Virus record (IMG/VR): IMGVR_UViG_3300017782_000099
Location: 1-32,881 of that record
Reading direction: 5' to 3' (one strand)
Length of the DNA: 32,881 nucleotides
Origin: a virus
Part shown: in pieces, positions 9,905 through 19,073 of the stretch
Numbering within the stretch: position 1 is the stretch's first letter
How the letters are laid out: the number at the start of each line of letters is the position of its first letter
Made by a program: the position numbers and the translations under genes
The notes under the pieces: model-generated
Told to the model about the DNA's origin: nothing
The model's database searches: none
Seen by the model: the letters and a program-made list of their open reading frames with translations, nothing else

Positions 9905-11467
9905 TTACTTTCCCTTTAATTCGTCAACCTGCTGTTTCAATTCCTTTATAGCCTCAACAAGTAACGCAACTGTGTTATCATACCTAACTGCCTTTTTACC
10001 ATTTTCAATTTCATAAACAGCTTCGGGTAACACTTGCTCTAACTCTTGTGCAATAACACCTGGGACTCTTCCCTTTTCTGGAGCATCAATATAATTAAAT
10101 GTGTATCCGTTTATCGCATCAACCTTATCAAGTGCGTCTGTGATAGGTTCGATATTTTCTTTTAATGATCTATCAGATGCATTACCAAATGCAGTAATAT
10201 CACCTTCAGCAATGAAATTACCTTGAGTTGTGCTAAACGAAAATCGCTTATTAATCCCACCTAAAGCACCATAAAAATTTATACTATCAGGCGCAATTAA
10301 ATCGATTTCTAAACTTGAACCGGCATTAATTTCAAGTGCTCCGCCATTGTTAGTTCCAGAGACAGTTGAGATGTGCGCCTCGGAGGATGTCGCAGGAGTG
10401 TCAAATTTCCTAAATGAAATTTTTGTTTCATCATCAACAAGAAACCCAAAGTTTGAAATGATAGATCTGTCTGCAGCGGAGTTGGCCGTTTTCTTAACAA
10501 AGTGTCCAGTCAAATTTTCGGTAGAAGTTCCTGTTACATGCCCAAATGTATCAAATGTCAATCCAGTAAGCACCGTTGTCGGAGATGTTTCAAGAACATT
10601 GGCCACACTACTTGTGTCTGCGTGTGAAATTGTTCCGCTAGGATTGTCTGAATTAAAAGTTGCTATTGTTCCTGCCAACCCACTTCCGACTGTCAATGAT
10701 TGAACACCTTGAGCTGAACTGAAGTCAACTGCTAACTCTGCTTCAATTGCATTCCCTTCACTACCATTAAACTGTATTTGTCCTGTTACATGCCCAGCAT
10801 TTTCTGCTATAGGTGCAGTAGCACCGCCAAAATTAATAACAGTGTTATCAGTAAATGATACTGCAGTCGAACAAGTCGATTGTATCAAACTTGGAAGTAT
10901 AGCATTATCTATTTCTAAGTTAGTTCCTGTCAATACCGCTTTTGTGAAATCAGTCACAACACCAAAAGGTCTTTCGATTGTTAATTGCCCGTCAGGATAC
11001 TGTGCTGCATTGTTCGGATCAGTATCAGGGTTTTGGAGGGTTATTTGTAATGCACCGTGATCCTTTCCGTTTGCAGGTACAGGACCTATCGCAATACTTT
11101 GATCTCTTACATCGCCGTTCGGAGTATTTTCTATTTGAAACTGAATGGAACTAGACAACCCACTTGCAGGAACATTGAAAATTTGTTTTTGTCCTGAAAC
11201 AATTGTATTGTAATTAAGAGTCAGATTATCTGCTACCTGTAAAGGTGTTAATGCATTTGTCTTAACACCAATTGTAGGATTGTTTGACTGAATGAATGCA
11301 AGGGTCGGAGTGGCAGGATTATATGTCGTGATAATATTACCAGTGTTGTTCTGATTATCACCCATAGTGACAACATTATTCAATTCACTTATAATCTCAT
11401 TTGTGGTTGTCCACCACTGCTGAAACGTCATGCTTGCATCTATGTTGCTGATATTATCTATTGCCAT
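9905..11467 (-). CDS. Tail fibre protein with C-terminal S74 self-cleaving chaperone domain
   Basis: A 520-residue protein. The C-terminal 90 residues match the S74 intramolecular chaperone family: SDRSLKENI at 431-439, GVIAQELEQVLPEAV at about 470-484, then a heptad-like tail (ALLVEAIKELKQQVDELK). In that family the domain trimerises the fibre and then cuts itself off just before the serine, using a serine-lysine pair; S431 and K436 fit it. Upstream are beta-rich repeats typical of fibre shafts, such as LTFDTFGHVTG. The start overlaps the end of the 66-residue gene by 14 bases. It probably assembles as a trimeric fibre or baseplate-attached pin; the exact T4 counterpart is unclear. Confidence 0.9.
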   Translation of the reverse strand: MAIDNISNIDASMTFQQWWTTTNEIISELNNVVTMGDNQNNTGNIITTYNPATPTLAFIQSNNPTIGVKTNALTPLQVADNLTLNYNTIVSGQKQIFNVPASGLSSSIQFQIENTPNGDVRDQSIAIGPVPANGKDHGALQITLQNPDTDPNNAAQYPDGQLTIERPFGVVTDFTKAVLTGTNLEIDNAILPSLIQSTCSTAVSFTDNTVINFGGATAPIAENAGHVTGQIQFNGSEGNAIEAELAVDFSSAQGVQSLTVGSGLAGTIATFNSDNPSGTISHADTSSVANVLETSPTTVLTGLTFDTFGHVTGTSTENLTGHFVKKTANSAADRSIISNFGFLVDDETKISFRKFDTPATSSEAHISTVSGTNNGGALEINAGSSLEIDLIAPDSINFYGALGGINKRFSFSTTQGNFIAEGDITAFGNASDRSLKENIEPITDALDKVDAINGYTFNYIDAPEKGRVPGVIAQELEQVLPEAVYEIENGKKAVRYDNTVALLVEAIKELKQQVDELKGK

Positions 11468-11654
11468 TTTTTTCTATCTCTTCTATTCTAGATTTTAAAT
11501 TGTTGACACACTGTTCTAATTTATCAACTTTTTGTAACAGTTGATCAAATTTCTTTTCTTTAGACTTTCTCATCTTCGCTGCTTGATATGCAGAGACATC
11601 AGTATTAACTAATGCAGATGATTCAGTCCTTATGTATCCTTGATTAGTATTCAT
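11454..11654 (-). CDS. Small coiled-coil protein (66 residues) in the tail operon
   Basis: The start codon overlaps the stop of the DUF4815 gene (TAATG), and the end overlaps the S74 fibre gene by 14 bases, so it fits tightly into the operon. Residues about 5-30 hold SALVNTDVSAYQAAKMRK, and residues about 35-62 have heptad spacing of L, V and I (FDQLLQKVDKLEQCVNNLKS), predicting a coiled coil. It has no signal peptide or membrane segment. Function is unknown. Its place between a giant baseplate-type protein and a fibre protein suggests an adaptor, oligomerisation helper or assembly factor, which is inference. Overlaps at both ends and the clear coiled coil argue that it is a real gene. Confidence 0.8.
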   Translation of the reverse strand: MNTNQGYIRTESSALVNTDVSAYQAAKMRKSKEKKFDQLLQKVDKLEQCVNNLKSRIEEIEKNGNR

Positions 11655-14600
11655 TATGTCAGCGCTATTGCTCTGTAATCATATACGTGTGGGTATATGT
11701 TTGATCCTGTCCCTGCTTGTTCATGCTTCAATACAATCTTAATCTGGAATGCATCAAAATCTGATACTTCAGGTGTGCCGCCGCCAGTGATAAATGCTTG
11801 CTCATCAAACTCATAATCAAATTCACGGAAGTCATTTACATTTGTAGAACTACTATACATTGAAGGATTATGATTTTTCAAAGAAACCCAATCTGTATAA
11901 TTGTCAGGATCGGAAGGCAACAAGAATCTTACTTGAACATCTATTTCTGATCCTGCAGGTCTAAATGCTGCAAGAATAACTCTTAATCCCTCTGCAGGAT
12001 GATCAGGTTGCAATACAACTTTCTTAGACACGTATTGAGATGTGTTATCCTCAACATTTGACATAGTGTAATTATATGCCTGAGTTAATGCCAGAGAAGT
12101 ATCAACTGTAGGAGTAGTCATTCTGTATCCATTGTTAGTAAGACCTACACGGAATCTAAATTTATCTATTGTGTTCAACTCACCATCTTCAATGATAAGT
12201 TGTTTAGATGGTATAAATCGTTGCTCTTCGCTCAAATACGTATTTCTAGCTAGTCCTATTTGTTGACCAGAATTATTAATACCCAAGTTTTCATCGTGTG
12301 AAGCGCTATGCTTGAATAAGTGTAACGATGTGTTTGTCACCAACGTATTCAATTCCATAAGTTGCGGCTGCACAAACGATATTGGAGCATTGTATATTGT
12401 TTGAATTCTTGCCGCCGCACCTGACTGAGCGCCTCTTAATATTTGGTCGCCATTAAGCAAGAACTTCGTATTAGATCCTGGTGCCGATGTACTCTCTTTA
12501 ATAGCAAGTTTAGTAATATTATTAGGATCAAATGATGCGACCTTACCGCCAACACCTTGAGTTATTGTACAAGTAGTATTTGTTGCAAAGGATGCTGGTG
12601 GAGCATCTTTCAGTTTAACATAATGCATACTCGAATCATTTGCATCAGGTGTAATTGATTCAACTATTGATACATGTGTCTTTTCGGTTCCTTGTGTAAG
12701 TATAACTAAACTTTCATTTGTAATAAACTGAAGGAAGTTAGTATTCTGTGTCGCTGTTAATGACCCAACTTGCAACTTCCTATCACTTGTTATCACTGAT
12801 TGGAATTGTTGTATTTCTGCTCCTGCAGACGCTTGCGCTTGAACATACACAAGTTCATCTTGTACAAAAAATCCTGAATTATTTGACAATGTAAAGAATT
12901 CCATATCTTTAGGAATAAGATCTACATACCCAGGTTCTGTTGTGAAAATCTTTTTGTACATCTTGAATTTTATATCTTCATTCTGGTATGATTGCCATGC
13001 TCTGTTATTTGTTGATGTGAATAGAACACCCATACCCCAGTCGGTTGCAACCCTTACGCTATCGTCAGTGATTGTTGGTTCACCTACTCTTGCAGTAAAG
13101 ATACGATAATCTGGATCTGTTGCATCAGGTATTATAACAAGAGAATACTCTTTACCAACTTCTAATTTTATAGGATTATCGAATGTAACTACAGTTGGCG
13201 TTTCAGCATCATCAGATACATTAATTAAACTCCAATCAACATGTTTTGACCCTGTAGGTAAAACTTTTGCTGTAGGATAGCCGTTTTGAACCTCTCTCAT
13301 CTGGACTGTGATACCATTCTTTCTATCTGCAGGTGATTTCTTTTTGAACCATACATCAATTTTATCAACAAACAAATAAGAAGAACCTTCGCCGTGAACA
13401 GTATCAACATAAAATGTTTGTGCTAAAGGATCATTCGTATGAACATATTGTCTAATTTCACGTTCCTGCAAAAAGATCTCTGATTCAATTTCAGGATCTG
13501 CCATTCGTATGTTTGTTCCAAGATTTGTTTCAGACATAGCAAACGCATACGAATGATATGTCTGTCTTGCAAAAGATGTTCCAGATGAATCAATATCAGT
13601 AAATTGACTAGCGTCTGAAATAGTTAAATCAGCATCACCAATATGGAACATGCCTTCAGGCAAATCAAATACAGCAAACAGTTTACCGAACTCATCTGTG
13701 GTAACTTGTGCGCCGACAGCGCCGTTCTTAAATACATCATTCGCCTTGATACTTCTTCCGCCTGCGCCTGTCGTGATATCTGCTTCATATACACCGCCGG
13801 GAGCAACAAATTGTGAAACGGGTTTCTTGTCAAAATAGAAATAATGTCTTGTGTTAGGTCTGAGTCCAGCAACATACACTTTGATCGATTTCGCTGCCAT
13901 AAACGGTTCCATTGCGAAATCAGTTATATACTTACCCAAGGCTTGCTGGGACACATATTCATTCATTTGTAAAGAATCTTTTCTATACCAATCATTATAA
14001 GTAGTTGTTTCATAATAACCCTTTGCTGCTTGTTCATGGGTCACGCCGCCAATTGTTGTATGCGAGAAAGTATCCTGACTCATCGGATAATATTTTTGCA
14101 TATTATCTAAAAAGTCAACAGCAAATTGATGGAAATCAATTTCTATATTCACATCAGGGTTTTTGTGTATGTCGTAACTAGCATCAAATTGAGGTGCCAT
14201 TTGCATGCTACCAGAAAACTTATAAAAGTTTGATGCAAGGTTTCTAGTGTTAGTTGCATTCTCTTGGAATAACATCACTTCGCTTGATGTCGAAGATAGC
14301 GTTGTAACATCTTCAAAAGTTGTCACATTCGATGAAGTATCTATTTTAAGATCAACAGTTGTTTGTTGCATTTCAGGAGCGAGTATCGATCTTGATGGAT
14401 GTATAGACGCTTTAAATTCACTATCTGTCAAATCAGCAATGTCAAGATTTTTAAATTGATCAACAAGGATACCATTTTTAAATCTGTTGTTTCCGTTCGC
14501 ATCAGGTATAAATCTATCTTTGGTTGACTGTTCAAGAAGAGATAATGCTAAAATTTCAGTTTGTATATTGACCTTTCTTTCTAACTTTTGAAGGTCTTCC

Positions 14601-17152
14601 ATTGAAAGTCTACGTGTAGTATTTCTTTCAACAACAATAGCATTCGAATTATTTTTAGATAAATCATTACCTGGCACAAGAATATCTGCGATTCCGAATA
14701 CTGTATCATTATACACTTTTCCTGGACTATCAGCAGGTTGACCTTTAATCAACACAAAGTTCTGAGATTTATCAATCGCTAATTTATCATATCTAGGCAA
14801 GTAGTATTCCTGTGTTCCTGTAATCGGTGTATTGGCAACAATAGCAGGAGAACCTCTATCAGGATCAAATGCTAACTGTTGAACCGTGACAGGTGCTGCG
14901 TTACCTGGCGCTGTAAAGTATTGTGTTGAAATATCTGCATAGGGTCTGAAATCGTAACAATCTAACAACCCATAAATGACACCATCACGACCTCTAAATG
15001 ATTTCATTAAATCAGCGGCATCGGTAACACCAGAATAACTATTAGGTGTTATGTATCCTCCGTTTACAACTCTTCTCAAGGCAACAACATTAACTCTTAT
15101 GGTGGTGCTATCATCTTCCATTGTTTGACCTTGTTTCAAACTCAAATATGAAACGTCATAATAACCATCTTTCTGATTGCCTATAAGAGAAAATCTTGAT
15201 GTAACATCAACCCAATTGCCTGAACTTTCTTCGTATTCAACTTTATTGAGCCTAACACAATTAGGCAGACCTAAACTTGCAAAGTTTAAAGGTTTACTAA
15301 ATGTTGTTGATACCCACGAGGAAACATCTTCTAATGTATCATGAGTTGTACCTGAAACTTTAGCATTATAATAGATGTGCGTTATGTTGTGACCTGTCGG
15401 GAACTCTACTTCAATATTATTAGTACCGGTCTGGTATGTTGTTTGAGTCGTCTCAACATAGTGATTGGCATCAGATACACCAAATACACCGCCCGAACTT
15501 AATGTTGCTTCAACATAAGGAGTTATTGTCAAAGTTCCGTTTAAAGTTTCGTCAATTTGCACCATTGATGTGTTTGTAGTGTTTATTGGATTATTCGCAT
15601 ACGATTCGATTTGCTTTTCGATATAGGCTACATTAGAAATACTCTTCATTCCTGTTCGCCCAGATTCAAAAATCATTGTTGATTTGTTCGCTTGCGAAAT
15701 GTTGCTAATAGAAGATGTTGCGATAACTGGCGTTTTATTTGCTGCCACTGTTGACCCAATAAACCCTATTGTGTCGAATCGGTTTGCATCGACTTTATCG
15801 ATTCCATATATATACATTCTAAGTTTGTTTTCGCCGACACCTTCAATACTTCGTATTGAACATGTGCCGATAGGTTGATCATCGGTGCCTTCTACGTTTG
15901 CATCACCACTTGGATTATAATCTGTTGAATATAAATTATATCTTGATGAGAAGTCAAATGCCTCAAAATTTGTTGTGCCAGATACATCAACAGTTAACCA
16001 TGCACCGTACTCAACACCCACTGATTGATTTGTCTTTGTGTTTGTTGACGCTTCAGGTGTAATTTCTAATCTTTGATTACCCACAGTTTGTACTTCATAC
16101 CCGAATGCATATGCTTTACCGGGACTTACAACTGCATAGAATTTTCCGTCATCCGAATCTTTTTCAGTTGTTACCCTGAAACCATCTACGACATAGTTAC
16201 CTGATTCATCAAATGTTCTCTTAGCAAGTTCTCGATTTATAGAGTTGAATTGTGTTTCACCTCTAACAAAAACTGTTTCCCCTCTTTCGATTCTTAATAG
16301 CGCAAAGAAATCTACTGGGCGTGTCGTTGTTGTGTATACTGCTAGTTTAGGTTGTAACTTTAATCGATCAGCACCAGGAGCATTTTGATTATTGAAACCT
16401 TGAGCGTTGTCGAGCAATGAAGAATCTAATGCTGAATTGACAATTGTCTCTTCGATGTCGAAACCGACAGAAACATTGTCCGGCACATCTGTATACTTAG
16501 ACGCAATAATTAATTGTTCGCCGACATAATTGAAATGTCCATTTTGATAAATGATGCCATCAGTTACAGTTACTGCGAGAGACTTGCCTACATTATTAAC
16601 AGTGCCATCGGTTGCAGTTGATGATGCAGCGGTCACATTTGAAACAACACTTTCTGTTTGACCCTCAAGTTGTCGTGTGATAGTTAGTGACTCACCACCA
16701 ACAAATTGCTTATATTCTGTTCCTGTTGTAGCATCTGGTATACTAGATAGCAAGTATTTAACGAAGAATGTTTTAAGGTTAGGTGCATCTGTTTGAAAAC
16801 CATTTGCGCCTGCGTAAATTTTTGCTTTTAGACCTGATGTTTCACCCGAAAGGAAATATGAAATCTCATCTGTTGATGCGAATATTGATAAATCTGTGAT
16901 CGCTGACTGATCATTGATTTTAACGAAGGACATTTCATTATCAACAGTTGGGTTTACACCTTCGATAATCGTGCCGTCTTGGTATACGTTATTGCCAAAT
17001 CTTTCAATTTGATTCTGGAGGGTCGTTTGCAGTTGAGTTAACTCTCGTGCTTGTACCGCTCGTGCAGGTTTAAACAATACACGAACGTATTGTTTTGTTT
17101 CATCGTAATCATCATGATACGGCGCAATATTTAAGTCTGTGTTAATACCCAT
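11654..17152 (-). CDS. Giant DUF4815-type virion structural protein (gp10-like position)
   Basis: An 1832-residue protein, the largest here. The N-terminus (TDLNIAPYHDDYD, then VLFKPARAVQARELTQLQ at about 25-42 and NQIERFGNNVYQDGTII) is the signature of the DUF4815 family found in T4-like marine phages. The C-terminal 150 residues look like a separate beta domain (RVILAAFRPAGSEIDVQVRF). It follows gene 8 with a 17-base gap carrying AAGGA before the ATG. T4 has gp9, gp10, gp11 and gp12 after gp8; here this single protein occupies that place. A role as peripheral wedge or fibre-docking protein, analogous to gp10, is inferred from order only. No catalytic motif was seen. Confidence 0.88.
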   Translation of the reverse strand: MGINTDLNIAPYHDDYDETKQYVRVLFKPARAVQARELTQLQTTLQNQIERFGNNVYQDGTIIEGVNPTVDNEMSFVKINDQSAITDLSIFASTDEISYFLSGETSGLKAKIYAGANGFQTDAPNLKTFFVKYLLSSIPDATTGTEYKQFVGGESLTITRQLEGQTESVVSNVTAASSTATDGTVNNVGKSLAVTVTDGIIYQNGHFNYVGEQLIIASKYTDVPDNVSVGFDIEETIVNSALDSSLLDNAQGFNNQNAPGADRLKLQPKLAVYTTTTRPVDFFALLRIERGETVFVRGETQFNSINRELAKRTFDESGNYVVDGFRVTTEKDSDDGKFYAVVSPGKAYAFGYEVQTVGNQRLEITPEASTNTKTNQSVGVEYGAWLTVDVSGTTNFEAFDFSSRYNLYSTDYNPSGDANVEGTDDQPIGTCSIRSIEGVGENKLRMYIYGIDKVDANRFDTIGFIGSTVAANKTPVIATSSISNISQANKSTMIFESGRTGMKSISNVAYIEKQIESYANNPINTTNTSMVQIDETLNGTLTITPYVEATLSSGGVFGVSDANHYVETTQTTYQTGTNNIEVEFPTGHNITHIYYNAKVSGTTHDTLEDVSSWVSTTFSKPLNFASLGLPNCVRLNKVEYEESSGNWVDVTSRFSLIGNQKDGYYDVSYLSLKQGQTMEDDSTTIRVNVVALRRVVNGGYITPNSYSGVTDAADLMKSFRGRDGVIYGLLDCYDFRPYADISTQYFTAPGNAAPVTVQQLAFDPDRGSPAIVANTPITGTQEYYLPRYDKLAIDKSQNFVLIKGQPADSPGKVYNDTVFGIADILVPGNDLSKNNSNAIVVERNTTRRLSMEDLQKLERKVNIQTEILALSLLEQSTKDRFIPDANGNNRFKNGILVDQFKNLDIADLTDSEFKASIHPSRSILAPEMQQTTVDLKIDTSSNVTTFEDVTTLSSTSSEVMLFQENATNTRNLASNFYKFSGSMQMAPQFDASYDIHKNPDVNIEIDFHQFAVDFLDNMQKYYPMSQDTFSHTTIGGVTHEQAAKGYYETTTYNDWYRKDSLQMNEYVSQQALGKYITDFAMEPFMAAKSIKVYVAGLRPNTRHYFYFDKKPVSQFVAPGGVYEADITTGAGGRSIKANDVFKNGAVGAQVTTDEFGKLFAVFDLPEGMFHIGDADLTISDASQFTDIDSSGTSFARQTYHSYAFAMSETNLGTNIRMADPEIESEIFLQEREIRQYVHTNDPLAQTFYVDTVHGEGSSYLFVDKIDVWFKKKSPADRKNGITVQMREVQNGYPTAKVLPTGSKHVDWSLINVSDDAETPTVVTFDNPIKLEVGKEYSLVIIPDATDPDYRIFTARVGEPTITDDSVRVATDWGMGVLFTSTNNRAWQSYQNEDIKFKMYKKIFTTEPGYVDLIPKDMEFFTLSNNSGFFVQDELVYVQAQASAGAEIQQFQSVITSDRKLQVGSLTATQNTNFLQFITNESLVILTQGTEKTHVSIVESITPDANDSSMHYVKLKDAPPASFATNTTCTITQGVGGKVASFDPNNITKLAIKESTSAPGSNTKFLLNGDQILRGAQSGAAARIQTIYNAPISFVQPQLMELNTLVTNTSLHLFKHSASHDENLGINNSGQQIGLARNTYLSEEQRFIPSKQLIIEDGELNTIDKFRFRVGLTNNGYRMTTPTVDTSLALTQAYNYTMSNVEDNTSQYVSKKVVLQPDHPAEGLRVILAAFRPAGSEIDVQVRFLLPSDPDNYTDWVSLKNHNPSMYSSSTNVNDFREFDYEFDEQAFITGGGTPEVSDFDAFQIKIVLKHEQAGTGSNIYPHVYDYRAIALT

Positions 17153-17169
17153 TTAATTTACTCTTTCCT

Positions 17170-19038
17170 TTAAAAGTCGAAAATAAGTTTTACTTTTTCT
17201 TTAGATTCTTTGGTTCTCGTAATAGGTGCAAAATCAACAAAATGTAACACCTCACCAGTGTAAGGTTGATATGTTTGTTGTACAACAGTATTTATAGATG
17301 CATCAGCACCCGAAGTAATAGTTGATGCAAAAGTAGTTGTCGGCGATTGCTCAGTTTCTTTGATTTGAACAACATTTCCACCTACACTAGTGAACACAGA
17401 ACTTGTTGCCGTAACTGTATCCACTAAATAAATGTCAGTTCTGTCATCAATACCATTGCCTAATATATCTAACTTTTTAATTTCATGAATTGTACCTGAA
17501 ACTGTTTCACCTGATATTGTTTGACTGACGTAATATCCCGGTTGGGCTTGCGAATCTGACAGATCTGAACTAAACCGCAAAACAACCCTATTATCAAATG
17601 TGTCAGGAGACTCCATCACTTGCCCACCATCAATAAGCGAAGTAGTGACTGGTTGAATTATATCACCGACACCATATACAACACCTGATGTCCCTGCAAT
17701 ATTATTCCATGCTGCCTGATCATTAGTGACACCGAGATTTGTTATTTTGTATTTTTCGCCTGGGATCATCGAAGTAGTTAAATTTAAAGTTTCGAAATGA
17801 GGATTCTTAATTATCCCAACTTTAGTGTATGTATTAGAATCAGGCGTATTTGTTGTTATATCAGAAACAAATGTTGTTAATGTTTCTATACGACTCATAA
17901 ACAATTCATGCACAGGATTTGAACCGTGTCCACCTGCAGGTGAATGCACAACACGAAGCTCTGAATTTTCCAGAACAACATCTGATACTGGCCCAGGTTT
18001 CATCAAATGTGCAGATGCAAAATTGTATCCATCACCTTTGTTTTTAAAGTTTATGTCCACTAAATTGCCTGATGAATTTATAACCCCATATGCAACTGCT
18101 TGTTCTGTGGAACCTGCTGATGAATCTGGTACACTTATTTTTACTTTAGGCACAATTTCAACAGCCTCTCCTGCAGTCGCTGAAAGTAAATTCGTTGAAA
18201 TAGTCAAAACAATTTCTTTTGAACTCTGTGAACTCTGATTAAATTCACTAGAGATAATATCATAAACATTGCCGCCTTCAGTCCCATCAGGGAATCTCAA
18301 ATACATACCTTTGTATTGATCAAGAGATGTTTTAACGTCCTTTGCACATGACACGATTACTTGATACTTCGGCGGATTAGCACTTAGCAATTGTGGCGCA
18401 GCAGCGATGACACCCGATGACGGGTTATCATTACCTATAACGTACCCGCTATATGCTCCTGCAGGAGACGTCTCTATTAAAATGTCACTTATCCCTTGTT
18501 TTGAATTATCAACAATGTTATCATCTTGAATATAAGGCAACAATTGAGATGTGCCAAATAGGATATATTGCGCAGGAGGAACAGTGAATAATAGTTTCCA
18601 CACATACCCATCAGTTTGTGTTGTTTCGAATAATGAATCAAGGTTTGCTGTTGAAGGATTTGTCGTTGACGGTGATCCGTTATTGTTCCTTACACACTTT
18701 AAAACTTTATATGATGCTTCATTAATAGTGCCATCAAGAACAGTCACATAGAAATTCTTTGTACTCATATCTTGTGTATCATCAAATGCATCATATACTG
18801 TGCCTGATGACCAAGGATTGATGGGAAACATATATCTTACATCATCGCTTGTTATCTTATTGCCGAATATAACTTTACGCTCAAAATCTCTTATATCGCT
18901 TTGAGAGTTAGAAATACTATTGCCTGCACTATTCGATGATGCCATTATATAATAGTCATTTTTAGCGGCGTCAGAAAACGAATCAACAAAATCATTCGTT
19001 GATTCGACTCTAAAACTTTCAGTTACAACCTTTGCCAT
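17170..19038 (-). CDS. 8: Baseplate wedge protein gp8
   Basis: A 622-residue protein with features of the gp8 family in its N-terminal quarter: FPINPWSSGTVYDAFDDT at about 71-88 and DGYVWKLLFTVPP at about 143-155. In T4, gp8 is a dimeric wedge protein that joins gp10/gp7 to gp6. T4 gp8 has 334 residues, so this one is nearly twice as long; marine T4-like phages commonly carry long versions (recollection, not a search). The gene order gp25-gp6-gp7-gp8 supports the call. Its ATG lies 25 bases downstream of a late promoter box and has AGGAAAA before it. The extra C-terminal half (about 330-622) is beta-rich and of unknown role. Confidence 0.85.
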   Translation of the reverse strand: MAKVVTESFRVESTNDFVDSFSDAAKNDYYIMASSNSAGNSISNSQSDIRDFERKVIFGNKITSDDVRYMFPINPWSSGTVYDAFDDTQDMSTKNFYVTVLDGTINEASYKVLKCVRNNNGSPSTTNPSTANLDSLFETTQTDGYVWKLLFTVPPAQYILFGTSQLLPYIQDDNIVDNSKQGISDILIETSPAGAYSGYVIGNDNPSSGVIAAAPQLLSANPPKYQVIVSCAKDVKTSLDQYKGMYLRFPDGTEGGNVYDIISSEFNQSSQSSKEIVLTISTNLLSATAGEAVEIVPKVKISVPDSSAGSTEQAVAYGVINSSGNLVDINFKNKGDGYNFASAHLMKPGPVSDVVLENSELRVVHSPAGGHGSNPVHELFMSRIETLTTFVSDITTNTPDSNTYTKVGIIKNPHFETLNLTTSMIPGEKYKITNLGVTNDQAAWNNIAGTSGVVYGVGDIIQPVTTSLIDGGQVMESPDTFDNRVVLRFSSDLSDSQAQPGYYVSQTISGETVSGTIHEIKKLDILGNGIDDRTDIYLVDTVTATSSVFTSVGGNVVQIKETEQSPTTTFASTITSGADASINTVVQQTYQPYTGEVLHFVDFAPITRTKESKEKVKLIFDF

Positions 19039-19063
19039 GTAAAATTTTCCTAAGTGTTTGTTT

Positions 19064-19071
19064 TATTTATA
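19064..19071 (-). promoter_or_regulatory. 8: T4-type late promoter box (TATAAATA)
   Basis: An exact TATAAATA on the minus strand in the 35-base gap between the gp7-type and gp8 genes, 25 bases before the gp8 ATG. It would start transcription of gp8, the DUF4815 gene and the fibre genes. This is inferred from match and position. Confidence 0.72.
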
Positions 19072-19073
19072 CG

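Noticed and set aside
10347-10703. 118-codon plus-strand frame inside the S74 fibre gene
   Set aside because: An antisense shadow of a low-complexity beta-repeat gene, with no start signal or domain.
17825-18238. 137-codon plus-strand frame inside the gp8 gene
   Set aside because: It is antisense to a well-supported gene, lacks a ribosome binding site and has no recognisable protein pattern.
19039-19073. Possible Rho-independent terminator after the gp7-type gene
   Set aside because: No GC-rich hairpin followed by a T run is visible on the minus strand here or in the other gaps.
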